Below, piece after piece: positions 8,656 through 19,400 of a stretch of 64,000 nucleotides of DNA (the stretch's first letter is position 1; each line of letters opens with the position of its first letter). Source of the stretch: Chromobacterium alkanivorans (lineage in GTDB: Bacteria > Pseudomonadota > Gammaproteobacteria > Burkholderiales > Chromobacteriaceae). Both the position numbers and the translations under genes were made by a program. The stretch covers positions 1-64,000 of the forward strand of contig NZ_JAFHKL010000011.1 of assembly GCF_016937655.1 (NCBI RefSeq), written 5' to 3'. Below the pieces are notes generated by a model. It was given only the letters and a program-made list of their open reading frames with translations, had not been told where the DNA came from and made no database searches.

Positions 8656-8683
8656 TTGTCATTATTTAAAATGCGAACATAAA
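8656..8683 (+). promoter_or_regulatory. Candidate promoter of the cdi locus in an AT-rich leader
   Basis: The 214 bases between the YdjM-like gene and cdiB become strikingly AT-rich after about 8620. TTGTCA (8656-8661) and CATAAA (8678-8683) are 16 bases apart and resemble sigma-70 hexamers. The same stretch carries an inverted repeat with one indel, ATTATTTAAAATG (8661-8673) and CATTTAAATAAT (8687-8698), which could bind a regulator or a silencing protein. The assignment is by eye only. Confidence 0.35.
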
Positions 8684-8722
8684 TACCATTTAAATAATTT
8701 AAAATAATCACTCTAAGCCTCC

Positions 8723-10402
8723 GTGAACCATACCTTGATTCAGGCCGCCGTTTTGGGCGGCTTTCTTGTTCCCGCCGCCGGAGCTTCCGCGCTGGACGAA
8801 CAAATTCTTCGGCATCAGCAACAGCAGCTGGAGCAGCAACGGGAAGAGCTGCAACGGCGGCCTGACGTGCTGCAATCCCCATCCCCTCTCAATCCTGTCG
8901 CCGCGCCCGCTGTGGCTGAGCCGCATCAAGGGGCGTGCTTCGAGGTGAAGCGGATCGAGCTGGAGGGCATGCCCGTCGCCTGGCGCGGCTGGCTGCCCGC
9001 GGCGGCGGCTCGCTGGCAAGGCCGATGCCTGGGCTTGGTTCAGCTGGACCAAGTGGTGGCGGAGCTGAGCAATGCGATGGTGGAGCGCGGCTATGTCACC
9101 AGCCGGGTGTATCTGCCGGAGCAGAACCTGGGGCAGGGCCGCTTGCGGCTGGCGGTGGTGCCGGGGCGCATCCATCAAATCCGGCTTAAGGACGGGCCGG
9201 GCGACCGCGGCCTGGCTTCCGCCTTTCCGCAGGGCGCCGGCGACATCCTCAATGTGCGCGCGCTGGAGCAGGGCTTGGAACAACTGGGGCGAGTGCCCAC
9301 CCAGCAGGCGACGATGGAAATCGTGCCTGGACAACAGCCGGGCGAAAGCGATGTGGCGGTCAGCCGCAGCCGTGCGCGCCAGCTGACCGGGCAACTGAGC
9401 CTGGACGACAGCGGCCAGCCCGCCACCGGCAGGCTGCAGAGCAACGCCAGCCTGTTGCTGGGCGGCGCCACCGGCTTCAACGACCTGCTGTCCCTGTCCT
9501 GGAGCCAGGACGCCGAGCATATCGCCCATCCGCTGAGCCAGGCGCATACCGTGTCCTGGCTGCTGCCCTGGGGCGACTGGACCGCGTTCGCCAGCTATAG
9601 CGCGTTCGCCTACCGGCAAACGGTGCAGGCGGTTAACCAGTCTTTCTCTTCCAGCGGCCACAGCCGCAATACCCAGCTGTCGCTGGCGCGCTTGCTGCAT
9701 CGAGACCAGAGCAGCAAGACCGAACTCAAGGCCAGCCTGACCCGCAAGGCCTCGCGCAGTTTTATCGAGGACGCGGAAATCGCGCCGCAACGCCGCGATC
9801 TGACCATCGCCGGCCTGGAGCTCAGTCATCGCCGCTATCTGGGCGAAGCGGTGCTGGACGCCTCGCTGGGCTATCAGCGCGGCATCGGCGGCTGGGGCGC
9901 GCAAAACGAGGCGCAAACCGCCGCCGCCGGTTTCACCGCCCGCCATGAACTGTTCCAAAGCCGGCTGGCCTTGCAGCTGCCGCTGCGCCTGGGCGGCCAA
10001 ACCTGGCGCTGGAGCAGCGAGCTGCGCGGCCAGTACAGCGCCGACCCGCTGCTGCCGTCCGAGCAGTTCTCCATCGGCAGCCGTTACACCGTGCGCGGCT
10101 TCAACAGCAACAGCCTCAGCGGCCGAGGCGGCCTGTACTGGCGCAATGAGCTGAGCGCGCCGCTGCCGGCCCCGGCCGGCGCGCAACTGGAAGGCTATCT
10201 GGGCCTGGACGCCGGCCGGGTATCGCATCCGGCTTACGCCGACGATACCAGTCGCAGCCTTTCCGGCTGGGCCGCAGGCCTGCGCGCGCAGTTGGCGGGC
10301 AAGCTCAGCGCCGAGCTCAGCCACGAACGCGCGATGCGCCAGCCGCAAGGCTGGAACCGGCCCGCCATCACCCATTTCAATCTGACCCTGCTCTGGCAAT
10401 AA
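8723..10402 (+). CDS. cdiB: CdiB: two-partner secretion outer-membrane transporter
   Basis: A 559-residue TpsB/Omp85 transporter that should export the adjacent CdiA across the outer membrane. A signal peptide ends near AAGASA (residue ~22), followed by a glutamine-rich helix (HQQQQLEQQREELQ), the plug or linker of this family. A POTRA domain starts near CFEVKRIELEGM (~72), and a beta-barrel follows with the conserved lid-loop motif VRGF at about 457-460. The barrel ends with alternating residues and terminal WQ, an aromatic-rich final strand. The start is a GTG with no obvious Shine-Dalgarno sequence, which may keep expression low. It is 72 bases upstream of cdiA in the same direction, the E. 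coli-type order. Confidence 0.93.
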   Translation: MNHTLIQAAVLGGFLVPAAGASALDEQILRHQQQQLEQQREELQRRPDVLQSPSPLNPVAAPAVAEPHQGACFEVKRIELEGMPVAWRGWLPAAAARWQGRCLGLVQLDQVVAELSNAMVERGYVTSRVYLPEQNLGQGRLRLAVVPGRIHQIRLKDGPGDRGLASAFPQGAGDILNVRALEQGLEQLGRVPTQQATMEIVPGQQPGESDVAVSRSRARQLTGQLSLDDSGQPATGRLQSNASLLLGGATGFNDLLSLSWSQDAEHIAHPLSQAHTVSWLLPWGDWTAFASYSAFAYRQTVQAVNQSFSSSGHSRNTQLSLARLLHRDQSSKTELKASLTRKASRSFIEDAEIAPQRRDLTIAGLELSHRRYLGEAVLDASLGYQRGIGGWGAQNEAQTAAAGFTARHELFQSRLALQLPLRLGGQTWRWSSELRGQYSADPLLPSEQFSIGSRYTVRGFNSNSLSGRGGLYWRNELSAPLPAPAGAQLEGYLGLDAGRVSHPAYADDTSRSLSGWAAGLRAQLAGKLSAELSHERAMRQPQGWNRPAITHFNLTLLWQ

Positions 10403-10418
10403 GCCCGTTTTGCCGAGC

Positions 10419-10448
10419 CCCGGCCTTGAGCGTGCGTTCAAGGCCGGG
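10419..10448 (+). promoter_or_regulatory. Perfect hairpin between cdiB and cdiA
   Basis: An 11-bp perfect stem CCCGGCCTTGA / TCAAGGCCGGG with an 8-base loop and no T-run after it. It lies in the 72-base gap before the cdiA start. Lacking a T tract it is unlikely to be a plain terminator; it may stabilise mRNA ends or tune the ratio of CdiB to CdiA. Confidence 0.6.
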
Positions 10449-10474
10449 CCCTGTCCCGTTTCGACGACGCCATC

Positions 10475-13400
10475 ATGAACAAGACACTCTATCGCATCAT
10501 CTTCAATCAAGCGCGCGGCCAACTGATGGCGGTGCAGGAAACCGCAAGCGGGCAGGGCAAGGGCGGCGGCCGCGGCCAGACTGCGGCGGGGGCGAGATTC
10601 GCCGCCGCGCGCGGCTTCGGCTTCAAACTGTGCGCGCTGTGGGTGGGCGTCGGTTTGGGCAGCGTCGCGCTGGCGGCGGACATCGTGGCCGATCCGGCTG
10701 CGGCGGCCGGCAAGCGGCCGACGGTGATTCAGGCCAATAGCGGGCTGCCGGTGGTGCAGATCGCCGCGCCCACCGCCGCTGGCGTATCCCACAACCAGTA
10801 CCAGCAGTTCAACGTCGGCCCCAAAGGGGTGGTGCTCAACAATAGCGCGCAAGTCGTCAATACCCAGTTGGCCGGCTATGTCGGCGGCAATCCCAATCTG
10901 GCCGGCGGCAGCGCCCGCATCATCCTCAACGAAGTCACCCACGCCAACCCCTCGCAGTTGAACGGCTATCTGGAAGTGGCCGGCCAGCGCGCGCAAGTGG
11001 TGGTGGCCAACCCGTGGGGCATCAGCTGCAGCGGTTGCGGCTTCATCAACACCCAGCAAGCGATGCTGAGCACCGGCGCGCCGCAACTCAACGCCCAGGG
11101 CGCGCTGACCGGCTTCCAGGTCAACGGCGGCGCCGTCAGCATCAGCGGCGCCGGCTTGAATGCCGGCAATGTCGATAAATTCGCCATCATCAGCCGCGCG
11201 CTGCAAGTCAATGCCGAGCTGCACGCCAAGCAACTGGATCTGGTGCTGGGGCGCAATCAGGTGGACGCTGGCACCCTGCAGGCGCGGCCATTGGCGGCCG
11301 ACGGCTCCGCCGCGCCGACCTTCGCGCTGGACGTGGCGCAACTGGGCGGCATGTACGCCAACGCCATCCGCCTGGTGGGCACCGAGGCCGGGGTGGGCGT
11401 CAATCAACAAGGCGAAATGGCCGCGCGCGCCGGCGATCTGCAGTTGACCAGCGCCGGCGACTTGTTGCTGAAGGGCAAGACCTTCAGTCAGCAAGATATG
11501 AAGCTCAATAGCGGCGGCAAGCTGGAGCACGGCGGCCAGACCCGCAGTCAGGGCGCGCTGCAAGTGGCCGCCGTCGGCGCGGCCCAGCTGGACGGCAGCC
11601 TGACGGCGGGCGGCGCGCTCGACATTGAAGCGGCCGCGGTGGCGGGCAAGGGCAGCGTGGCTGCCGGCGCCCAAGTCGACGGCAAATTGGGCGAGACCGG
11701 CGCGCTGACGCTGCGCAGCCGCGCGGGTCTGGATTTCCATGGCGAATTGCTGGCCGGCGGCGATGCGAGCATTCAGGCGGGCAAGGCCCTGTTGCAGGGC
11801 GCGGTTGTAGGCGCCAGCCACGGCGATTTGCGGGTAACGGCGGACGGGGATTTGAACGCCTCGCAAGCCAAGCTGGGCGCTAAGGGCCTGGCTCGCTTGC
11901 AAGCCGGCGAGGGGATCCAGCTGCGGCAAGGCGCGTTGAGCGCCGGACAGCTAGAACTGCAGGCGAAGACGCTGGACAACCGCGGCGGCCTGATTGCGCA
12001 AAGCGGCGCGGCCGCCGGCTTGGTGGACGTGCAAGGGCTGCTGGACAACCGCGACGGCGTGATCGCCAGCCAGGGCAAAACGCTGACCGTGGACGCGGCG
12101 GCCATCGACAACCGACATGGCGAAATCAGCCACGCCGGCGCGGATACGCTGAGAGTGAGCGCGGACAAAATCGACAACCGCGAACAAGGCAAGCTGCACA
12201 GCGACGCCAAAGCCGAGATCAAGACGGCGGAGCTCGACAACGCGCAAGGGCGATTGACCGCCTTGCAAGGCCTGGAGCTGAACGCCAGCGGCGCGCTGCG
12301 CAACGACGGCCTGCTCGGCAGCGACGGCCAGCTCAAGCTGACGGCCGGCCAGTTGGACAACGGCGCGGGCCTGATCCAGGCGGGCAAGGACCTGCAACTG
12401 ACGGCGGCCAGCGTCAGCAACGCCGACAAAGGTCAGATTCTGGCCTTGGGTAAGGACACCGCCAGCAGCCTGGAAATCAGCGGCCAGTTGAACAACCAGG
12501 GCAAGATCGCCGGCAATGCCGGGCTGAGTGTCAACGCCGCCGACATCGACAATCACGGCGGCACGCTGCAGTCGGCCGGCGAGTTGAAGCTGGAGAAGCA
12601 AGTCAGCTTGAACAACGACGGCGGCCACATCGTCGCCAAGGATCTGAACCTGAAGGCGGGCATGCTCAGCAACCAGGGCGGCGAAGTCTTCGCCCAGCAA
12701 CAGCTGGACGCCCAGCTGCGGCAACTGAACAATGCCAAGGGCAGCCTGATCGGCTCGCAAGGCTTTATCCTCAGCTCCAGCGATGTGTTGCGCAACGACG
12801 GGCTGCTGGGCAGCGACGACACGTTCAAGCTGACGGTCGGCCAGCTGGAGAACGGCGTCGGCCTGATCCAGGCGGGTAAGGAGCTGCAACTGACTGCGGC
12901 CAGCGTCAACAACGCCGACAAGGGACAGATCCTGGCCTTGGGCAAGGACACCGCCAGCAGCTTGGAGATCAGCGGCCAGCTGAACAACCAGGGCAAGATC
13001 GCCGGCAACGCACAGCTGGATATCAAGGCCGCCGACATCGACAACCACGGTGGCACGCTGCAGTCGGCCGGCGAGTTGAAGCTGGCGAAGCAAGCCAGTC
13101 TGAACAATGACGGCGGCCACATCGTCGCTAAGGACCTGGTCCTGAAGGCGGTCACGCTCAGCAACCAGGGTGGCGAAGTCTTCGCCCAGCAGCAGCTGGA
13201 CGCCCAACTGGGGCAACTGAACAACGCCAAGGGCAGCCTGATCGGCTCGCAAGGCTTTACTCTCAGCGCCAGCGAGGTGCTGCGCAATGATGGCCTGCTG
13301 GGCAGCGATGGCACGTTCAAGCTGACGGTCGGCCAGCTGGAGAACGGCGCAGGCCTGATCCAGGCCGGCAAGGATCTGCAACTGACGGCGGCCAGCGTCA

Positions 13401-16400
13401 ACAACGCCGACAAAGGCCAGATTCTGGCCTTGGGCAAGGACACCGCCAGTAGCCTGGAGATCAGCGGCCAGTTGAACAACCAGGGCAAGATCGCCGGCAA
13501 CGCACAGCTGGATATCAAGGCCGCCGACATCGACAACCACGGCGGTGCTTTGCAATCGGCCGCGCAGCTGAATCTGAGCAAACAAGCCGGCCTGAACAAT
13601 GACGGCGGCCATATCGTCGCCAAGGACCTAGACCTGAAGGCGGACACGCTCAGCAACCAGGGCGGCGAAGTCTTCGCCCAGCAGCAGCTGGACGCCCAGC
13701 TGGGGCAACTGAACAACGCCAAGGGCAGCCTGATCGGCTCGCAAGGCTTTACCCTCAGCGCCAGCGAGGTGCTGCGCAACGACGGGCTGCTGGGCAGCGA
13801 CGGCACGTTCAAGCTGACGGTCGGCCAGCTGGAGAACGGCGTCGGCCTGATCCAGGCGGGCAAGGACCTGCAACTGACTGCGGCCAGCGTCAACAACGCC
13901 GACAAGGGCCAGATCCTGGCCTTGGGCAAGGACGTGGCCAGCAGCCTGGAGATCAGCGGCCAGTTGAACAACCAGGGCAAGATCGCCGGCAACGCACAGC
14001 TGGATATCAAGGCCACCGACATCGACAACCACGGCGGCACTTTGCAATCGGCCGCGCAGCTGAATCTGAACAAGCAAGCCGGCCTGAACAATGACGGCGG
14101 CCATATCGTCGCCAAGGATCTGAGCCTGAAGGCGGTCACGCTCAGCAACCAGGGCGGCGAAGTTTTCGCTCAGCAACAGCTGGACGCCCAGCTGGGACAG
14201 CTGAACAACACCAAGGGCAGCCTGATCGGCTCGCAAGGCTTCACTCTCAGCGCCAGCGAGGTGCTGCGCAACGACGGCCTGCTGGGCAGCGACGGCCAGC
14301 TCAAGCTGACGGCTGGGCAACTAGAGAACGGCGCAGGCCTGATCCAGGCCGGCAAGGATCTGCAACTGACGGCGGCCAGCGTCAACAACGCCGACCAAGG
14401 CCAGATTCTGGTCTTGGGCAAGGACACCGCCAGCAGCCTGGAGATCAGCGGCCAGTTGAACAACCAGGGCAAGATCGCCGGCAATGCACAGCTGGATATC
14501 AACGCCACCGACATCGACAACCACGGCGGCACTTTGCAATCGGCCGCGCAGCTGAATCTGAGCAAACAAGCCGGCTTGAACAACGACGGCGGCCACATCG
14601 TCGCCAAAGACCTGAATCTGAAAGCGGACAGGCTCAGCAACCAGGGTGGCGAAATCCGCCACTTGGGACAGTCCATGGCGCAATGGCAGGTGCGCCAGCG
14701 TCTCGACAATCAGCAAGGCACCTTGTTCAGCAACGGCGGCCTGACGCTTGCGGCCCAATCGCTGAACAATCAGCAGGGCTCGTTGAGCAGCCTGGGCGCA
14801 CAATCATTACAGTTGGCCCAAGGCCTGGACAATCAGGGCGGCGCCTTGGTCAGCGGGCAGGGGCTGCAATTGCAGCTGGGCGCGGCCTTGAACAACCAAG
14901 GCGGCACGGTGCAGGCCGAATCCCTGCAACTGCACGCGGTCAGCCTGGGCAATCAGGGCGGCAGCATCAAGGCGCTGGGAGCCGGCGACGGCAAGGTCAC
15001 CATCGGCGGGACGCTGGACAACTCCGCTCAAGGCCTGTTGGCCGGCAATGGCCGTCTGGAGGTGAGCGCCTTGGCCTTGGACAACCGCCAGGGCGTTTTG
15101 CAAAGCGCGGCCAAGCTGGACGTGCAAGTGGCGCAACTGGCTCAGAACCAGGGCGGCAAGATCCAGGCCGGGCAACTGCAGCTGAAAGCCGCCGAGCTGA
15201 ACAACCAGCAAGGTCTGCTCAGCCAGGCCGGTGACAGCGCGGCCAAGCTGGAGTTAAGCGGCCAGCTGGACAATAGCCGGCAGGGCAAAGTGCTGTCCAA
15301 CGGCCAGCTGCAGGTGACGGCGGCGGACTTGCTGAATGCCGGCGGCACGCTCAGCAGTCAGGGCGATTTGCAGTTCAGCGCGAGCGGAGCGCTGGACAAT
15401 CGCCAGGGCGCTTTGGGCAGCAACGGCGCTTTGAAGTTGAACAGCGCCAGCGTGGACAATGCCGGCGGCCTGATCCAGGCCGGCCACACCTTGAGCTTGG
15501 ACAGCGGCAGCTTGTTCAACCATGGGGGCAAGCTGTTGGCGCTGGGCGGCGGCGACAGCCGCGTGACGCTTAGCGGGCAATTGAGCAACGGCGGCCAGAT
15601 CGCCGGCAACGGCGATTGGCGGATCAAGGCGCAAGGACTGGACAATGCCGGCGGCAGCCTGCTGAGCGTGGGCAGCCTGGGTATAGACACCGTGACCCTG
15701 GGTAATTCCGGCTCCTTGCTGGCCGGCAAGGATTTGAGCCTGACTCTGGCCAGCGACTTCATCCATGTTGCGGGCAGCAAGTTGCAGGCCAATGGCAAGC
15801 TCAGCATCAGCAGCAGCGGCAATCTGATCAATAGCGGCCAGTTGCAGGCCGGCGGCGATTTGGTCTTGAACGGCGTCAGCTGGACCAATAGCGGCGAGGT
15901 CAACGCCGGGGGCAAACTCAGCGCTGCGCTGAGCCAGGCGCTGAGCAATAGCGGCAAGCTCAGCGCCGGCGCCTTGCAACTGAACGCCGCCAGCGTGTTG
16001 AACACCCACTCCATCACCGGCGGCGATATCTCCATCCAGGCCGCCAGCCTGGACAACGGCGGCAGCCAGGGTCTGATCGCCTCTGCCGGCAATATGGCGC
16101 TGGATATCGGGCAAACCCTGAATAATCACGACGGCAGCTGGTTGTATAGCCAGGGTGATATGCGCATCGGCAAGGCCGGAGCGGCCGCAGGGCAGGTGAT
16201 TAATCATGTGGCGACTTTGCAGTCCGATGGCAATATGTTTATTGATGCGGGGCGAGTGAGTAATGAGGCGAATCCAATAGAAGTGCTGCCAAGTAAAGAA
16301 AGTGTTGAGAGCTATAGAAAGACATTATATCTGCTTCCTTCTGTAGTTTATGAGCATGTGAGCTGTGGGAAGGATGGCGCTGGTCAATGCGACCGCAGTA

Positions 16401-19400
16401 TATCCTATGTTGGCTTTGTTTCTTTGAGTGGAGTGGTGTCGGTTGACGAGGAAAGAAAGTATATTACTGTTAGGGGTTCTGCCGGTTCCAAGGCAGTGTC
16501 AATTCCTTATTTTCTAAAGGTGGGGAGTGGTTGGCAGGCAGGTTATTATTATTTGCCAGGTTATGATCCTAAAAAACATATTCTACCGACTACTTCACGT
16601 CAGCTGTTGTCAGGTAACCTAGATCCAATGGTTTTTGGCTATGGTGTGGCAGAGTCATTTATGTCTGGTGGGGTTGTTGATGGTTATGGAGCTGCGCAGA
16701 AAATAAATATTTACCCGCTGCCTATTTCAGTGGCTGGTAGGGATGAGGTTGGTGTTCCTGGTGAAATGGCAAGGAATTATTCGGTTTCAGTTAAGACTGA
16801 TGTGGCAACTGGGAGTGGGGCGGGGGCGAGGCTGTCGGTGGCGGGTGATTTGTCTATTCAGTCTTCAGATGTTTTAAATAAATATAGTTCAATTTCAGCT
16901 GGTGGTGACTTGATTTTGGTAGCAGGGAATCAAGTAAATAATGTTGGTCAGAAGCTGTTGAAGACAGTAACCGAAACGACTCAAGCTGTTTTTCCTGCCG
17001 GTAGAGTGGGGGCTGTAACTGTCGCAACGCGTACTGAAGTCATAGCCTCGCTGGACGCTACCATTAGCACCAGCCAAAAACTCACGCTACAAGCCCCCAC
17101 CATTTCCAATGGCAAGGCTTCGCAACTCGACATCTCTCTAACTACCGGCAATATCCAGCCCGCAGCGGCGGCGGTAAATACCGCGGCGGGCAAGGTTTTG
17201 ACGCAAGCCGATGGCGACGCGGCCAGCGCGGGCAAGAAGCTGGGCGGCAAGCCGTTGGATGCCCTTGCCTCCGCGCAAGCGTTGGCTGGGCAATCGACTG
17301 GCGCGCAAGCGGCGGTGGAGCTGCAAAAGTCCGCTGTGGGCAGCCAAGCCGGCGCGCAGTGGGACGGGACCAAAACCTCGGTGTTGCCGCAGCAAGTGTT
17401 GCTGGAGTCCGCCGGCACCAAGGCGGCCAACCCGGTGGCCGACGGCTACAGCCTGCCCAATAACGGCCTGTTCCAGACGCGCCCGGCGCCGAAACAACCT
17501 TACTTGGTGGAAACCGACCCGCGCTTCACCCAGTACAACAACTTCATCTCGTCAGACTACCTGCTCAAACAATTGGGCTACGACCCCAGCCGCGTGGAAA
17601 AACGCCTGGGCGATGGTTTCTACGAGCAGCAATTGGTCAGCCGCGCGGTGACCGAGCTGACCGGCAAGCGCTTTATCGGCGGCAACGCCAACGCGACGCA
17701 GCAGTACCAGCAATTGATGAGCCAGGGCGCGGAATACGCCAAGCAATTCCAATTGACGCCGGGCGTGGCGCTGTCCGCGGAGCAGATGTCCCGCCTTACT
17801 GCGGACATGGTGTGGCTGGTCAAGCAGAATGTCGACGGCCACGACGTGCTGGTGCCGGTGGTCTATCTGGCCAAGGCGCAGGAGCAATCGCTGCGCGGCC
17901 AGGGTGCGGTGCTGGCCGGCAGCCATATGGCGTTGCTGGCCGATGGCTCGCTGATCAACAGCGGCACGCTGAAGGCGGACAACAGCCTGTTGGCGCAGGC
18001 GAACGATATCCGCATCGAAGGCGGCAAAGTGCTGGCGGGCGGCGACCTGGGCCTTGGCGCTCGCCACGATCTGCTTGTTGGCGACGACAAGCAACACAGC
18101 CAGGCCGGCAGCGTGATTCAGGCGGGCAGCTTGCAGCTGCAGGCTGGCAATGATTTGAAGCTGCAAGCCGCGCAGCTGCAGGTCAGCGGCGACGCGCAAC
18201 TGCAAGCTGGCCGCGATCTGGACATCGCCAGCCGCGAAAACCGTTACAGCCATGCGGGCAACACTGGCCGCAGCCAGTACAGTTACCAGCAGGTCGACCA
18301 TGTCGGCAGCACGCTGCAAGTGGGCGGTAGCCTGGGTTTCAACGCTGGGCACGATCTCACGCTTAGCGGCGCGGAGGTCAAGGCCGGCGGCAAGCTGCTG
18401 GCCGTGGCCGGCAATGAGCTGACCCTGCAATCCACATTGGACAGCAAGCAAGGCCAGGGTAGCTGGAATGGCTGGGGTTGGGGCGCGTACTCGACGCTGG
18501 ACCAGATCCGCCATGCCACCCAGCTGCAGGCCGGCGGCGATATGCTGCTGCAAGCCGGCGGCAATCTAGCCCTCAACGGCTCCCAAGCCCAGGCCGGCGG
18601 CGGCCTGCTGGCGCTGGCAGGCAAGCAACTGACGCTACAGAGCGAGGCCAACACCAAGCAAGATATCGGCAGCAGCGGGGGCAGCAGTCACAACTGGCGA
18701 ACCGACTCCCTGACCGTGGCCGGTCTCTCCGGCAAGAACGACTTGCAACTGCAAGCCGGCGGCGACGCCTTGCTGAACGGCGCCAGCCTGCTCAGCGGCG
18801 GCAAGCTGGGCCTGTCCGCCGGCAACGACATCAAACTGGGCGCGGTGGCCACGGAAAACCGCAGCGACAACAGCTGGGGCCAGGATGTCCACAATAATTA
18901 CGACCTCACCCAGCACGGCAGCGCGCTGCGGGGAGAGACGGGGCTAACGCTGTTGGCAGGCCGGGACATCGCAGCCCAGGCCGCCAGCCTGTCCAGCGAC
19001 GGCGAAGCCACGCTGGCGGCGAGACGCGACGTCAGCTTGGGTTCGGTGGCGAATCTGCACAGCGATTACAGCAAGACGGTGCGTTCGTCCGGCGGCTTCA
19101 TGCGCAAGAAAACCACGGTGGACATCAGTTCTCATCAGAGCGCCACCCAGGTGGGCAGCAATCTGTCGGCGGACAAGGTCGCCGTCAGCGCCGGGCGAGA
19201 TCTGGACATCCAGGCCAGTCAGGTGGCGAGCACGGACACGGCATCGCTGCAAGCGGGCAACGACATCCGCGTCCAGGCCGGCACCAACGCCAGCCAAAGC
19301 TTCCAGTACCACTACGAGAAGAAGTCCGGTTTCTTCGGCACGGGCTGGGGCGGCTTCATGATAGGCAGCAAAGAGCTGAGCGACGCGATGAACGCCCAAG

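Noticed and set aside
8651-8670. Fur box ahead of cdiB
   Set aside because: TGATTGTCATTATTT shares only part of the Fur pattern, and AT-rich DNA makes such partial matches easy.
8708-11929. A 1073-codon open frame on the minus strand over cdiB and the cdiA start
   Set aside because: It is a mirror of GC-rich coding in the opposite strand; it has no recognisable domain, and the plus-strand genes have clear signal peptides and motifs.
12299-14652. CRISPR-like or transposon-like repeat array
   Set aside because: The repeats are 492 bp, contiguous and in frame with FHA coils; there are no spacers.
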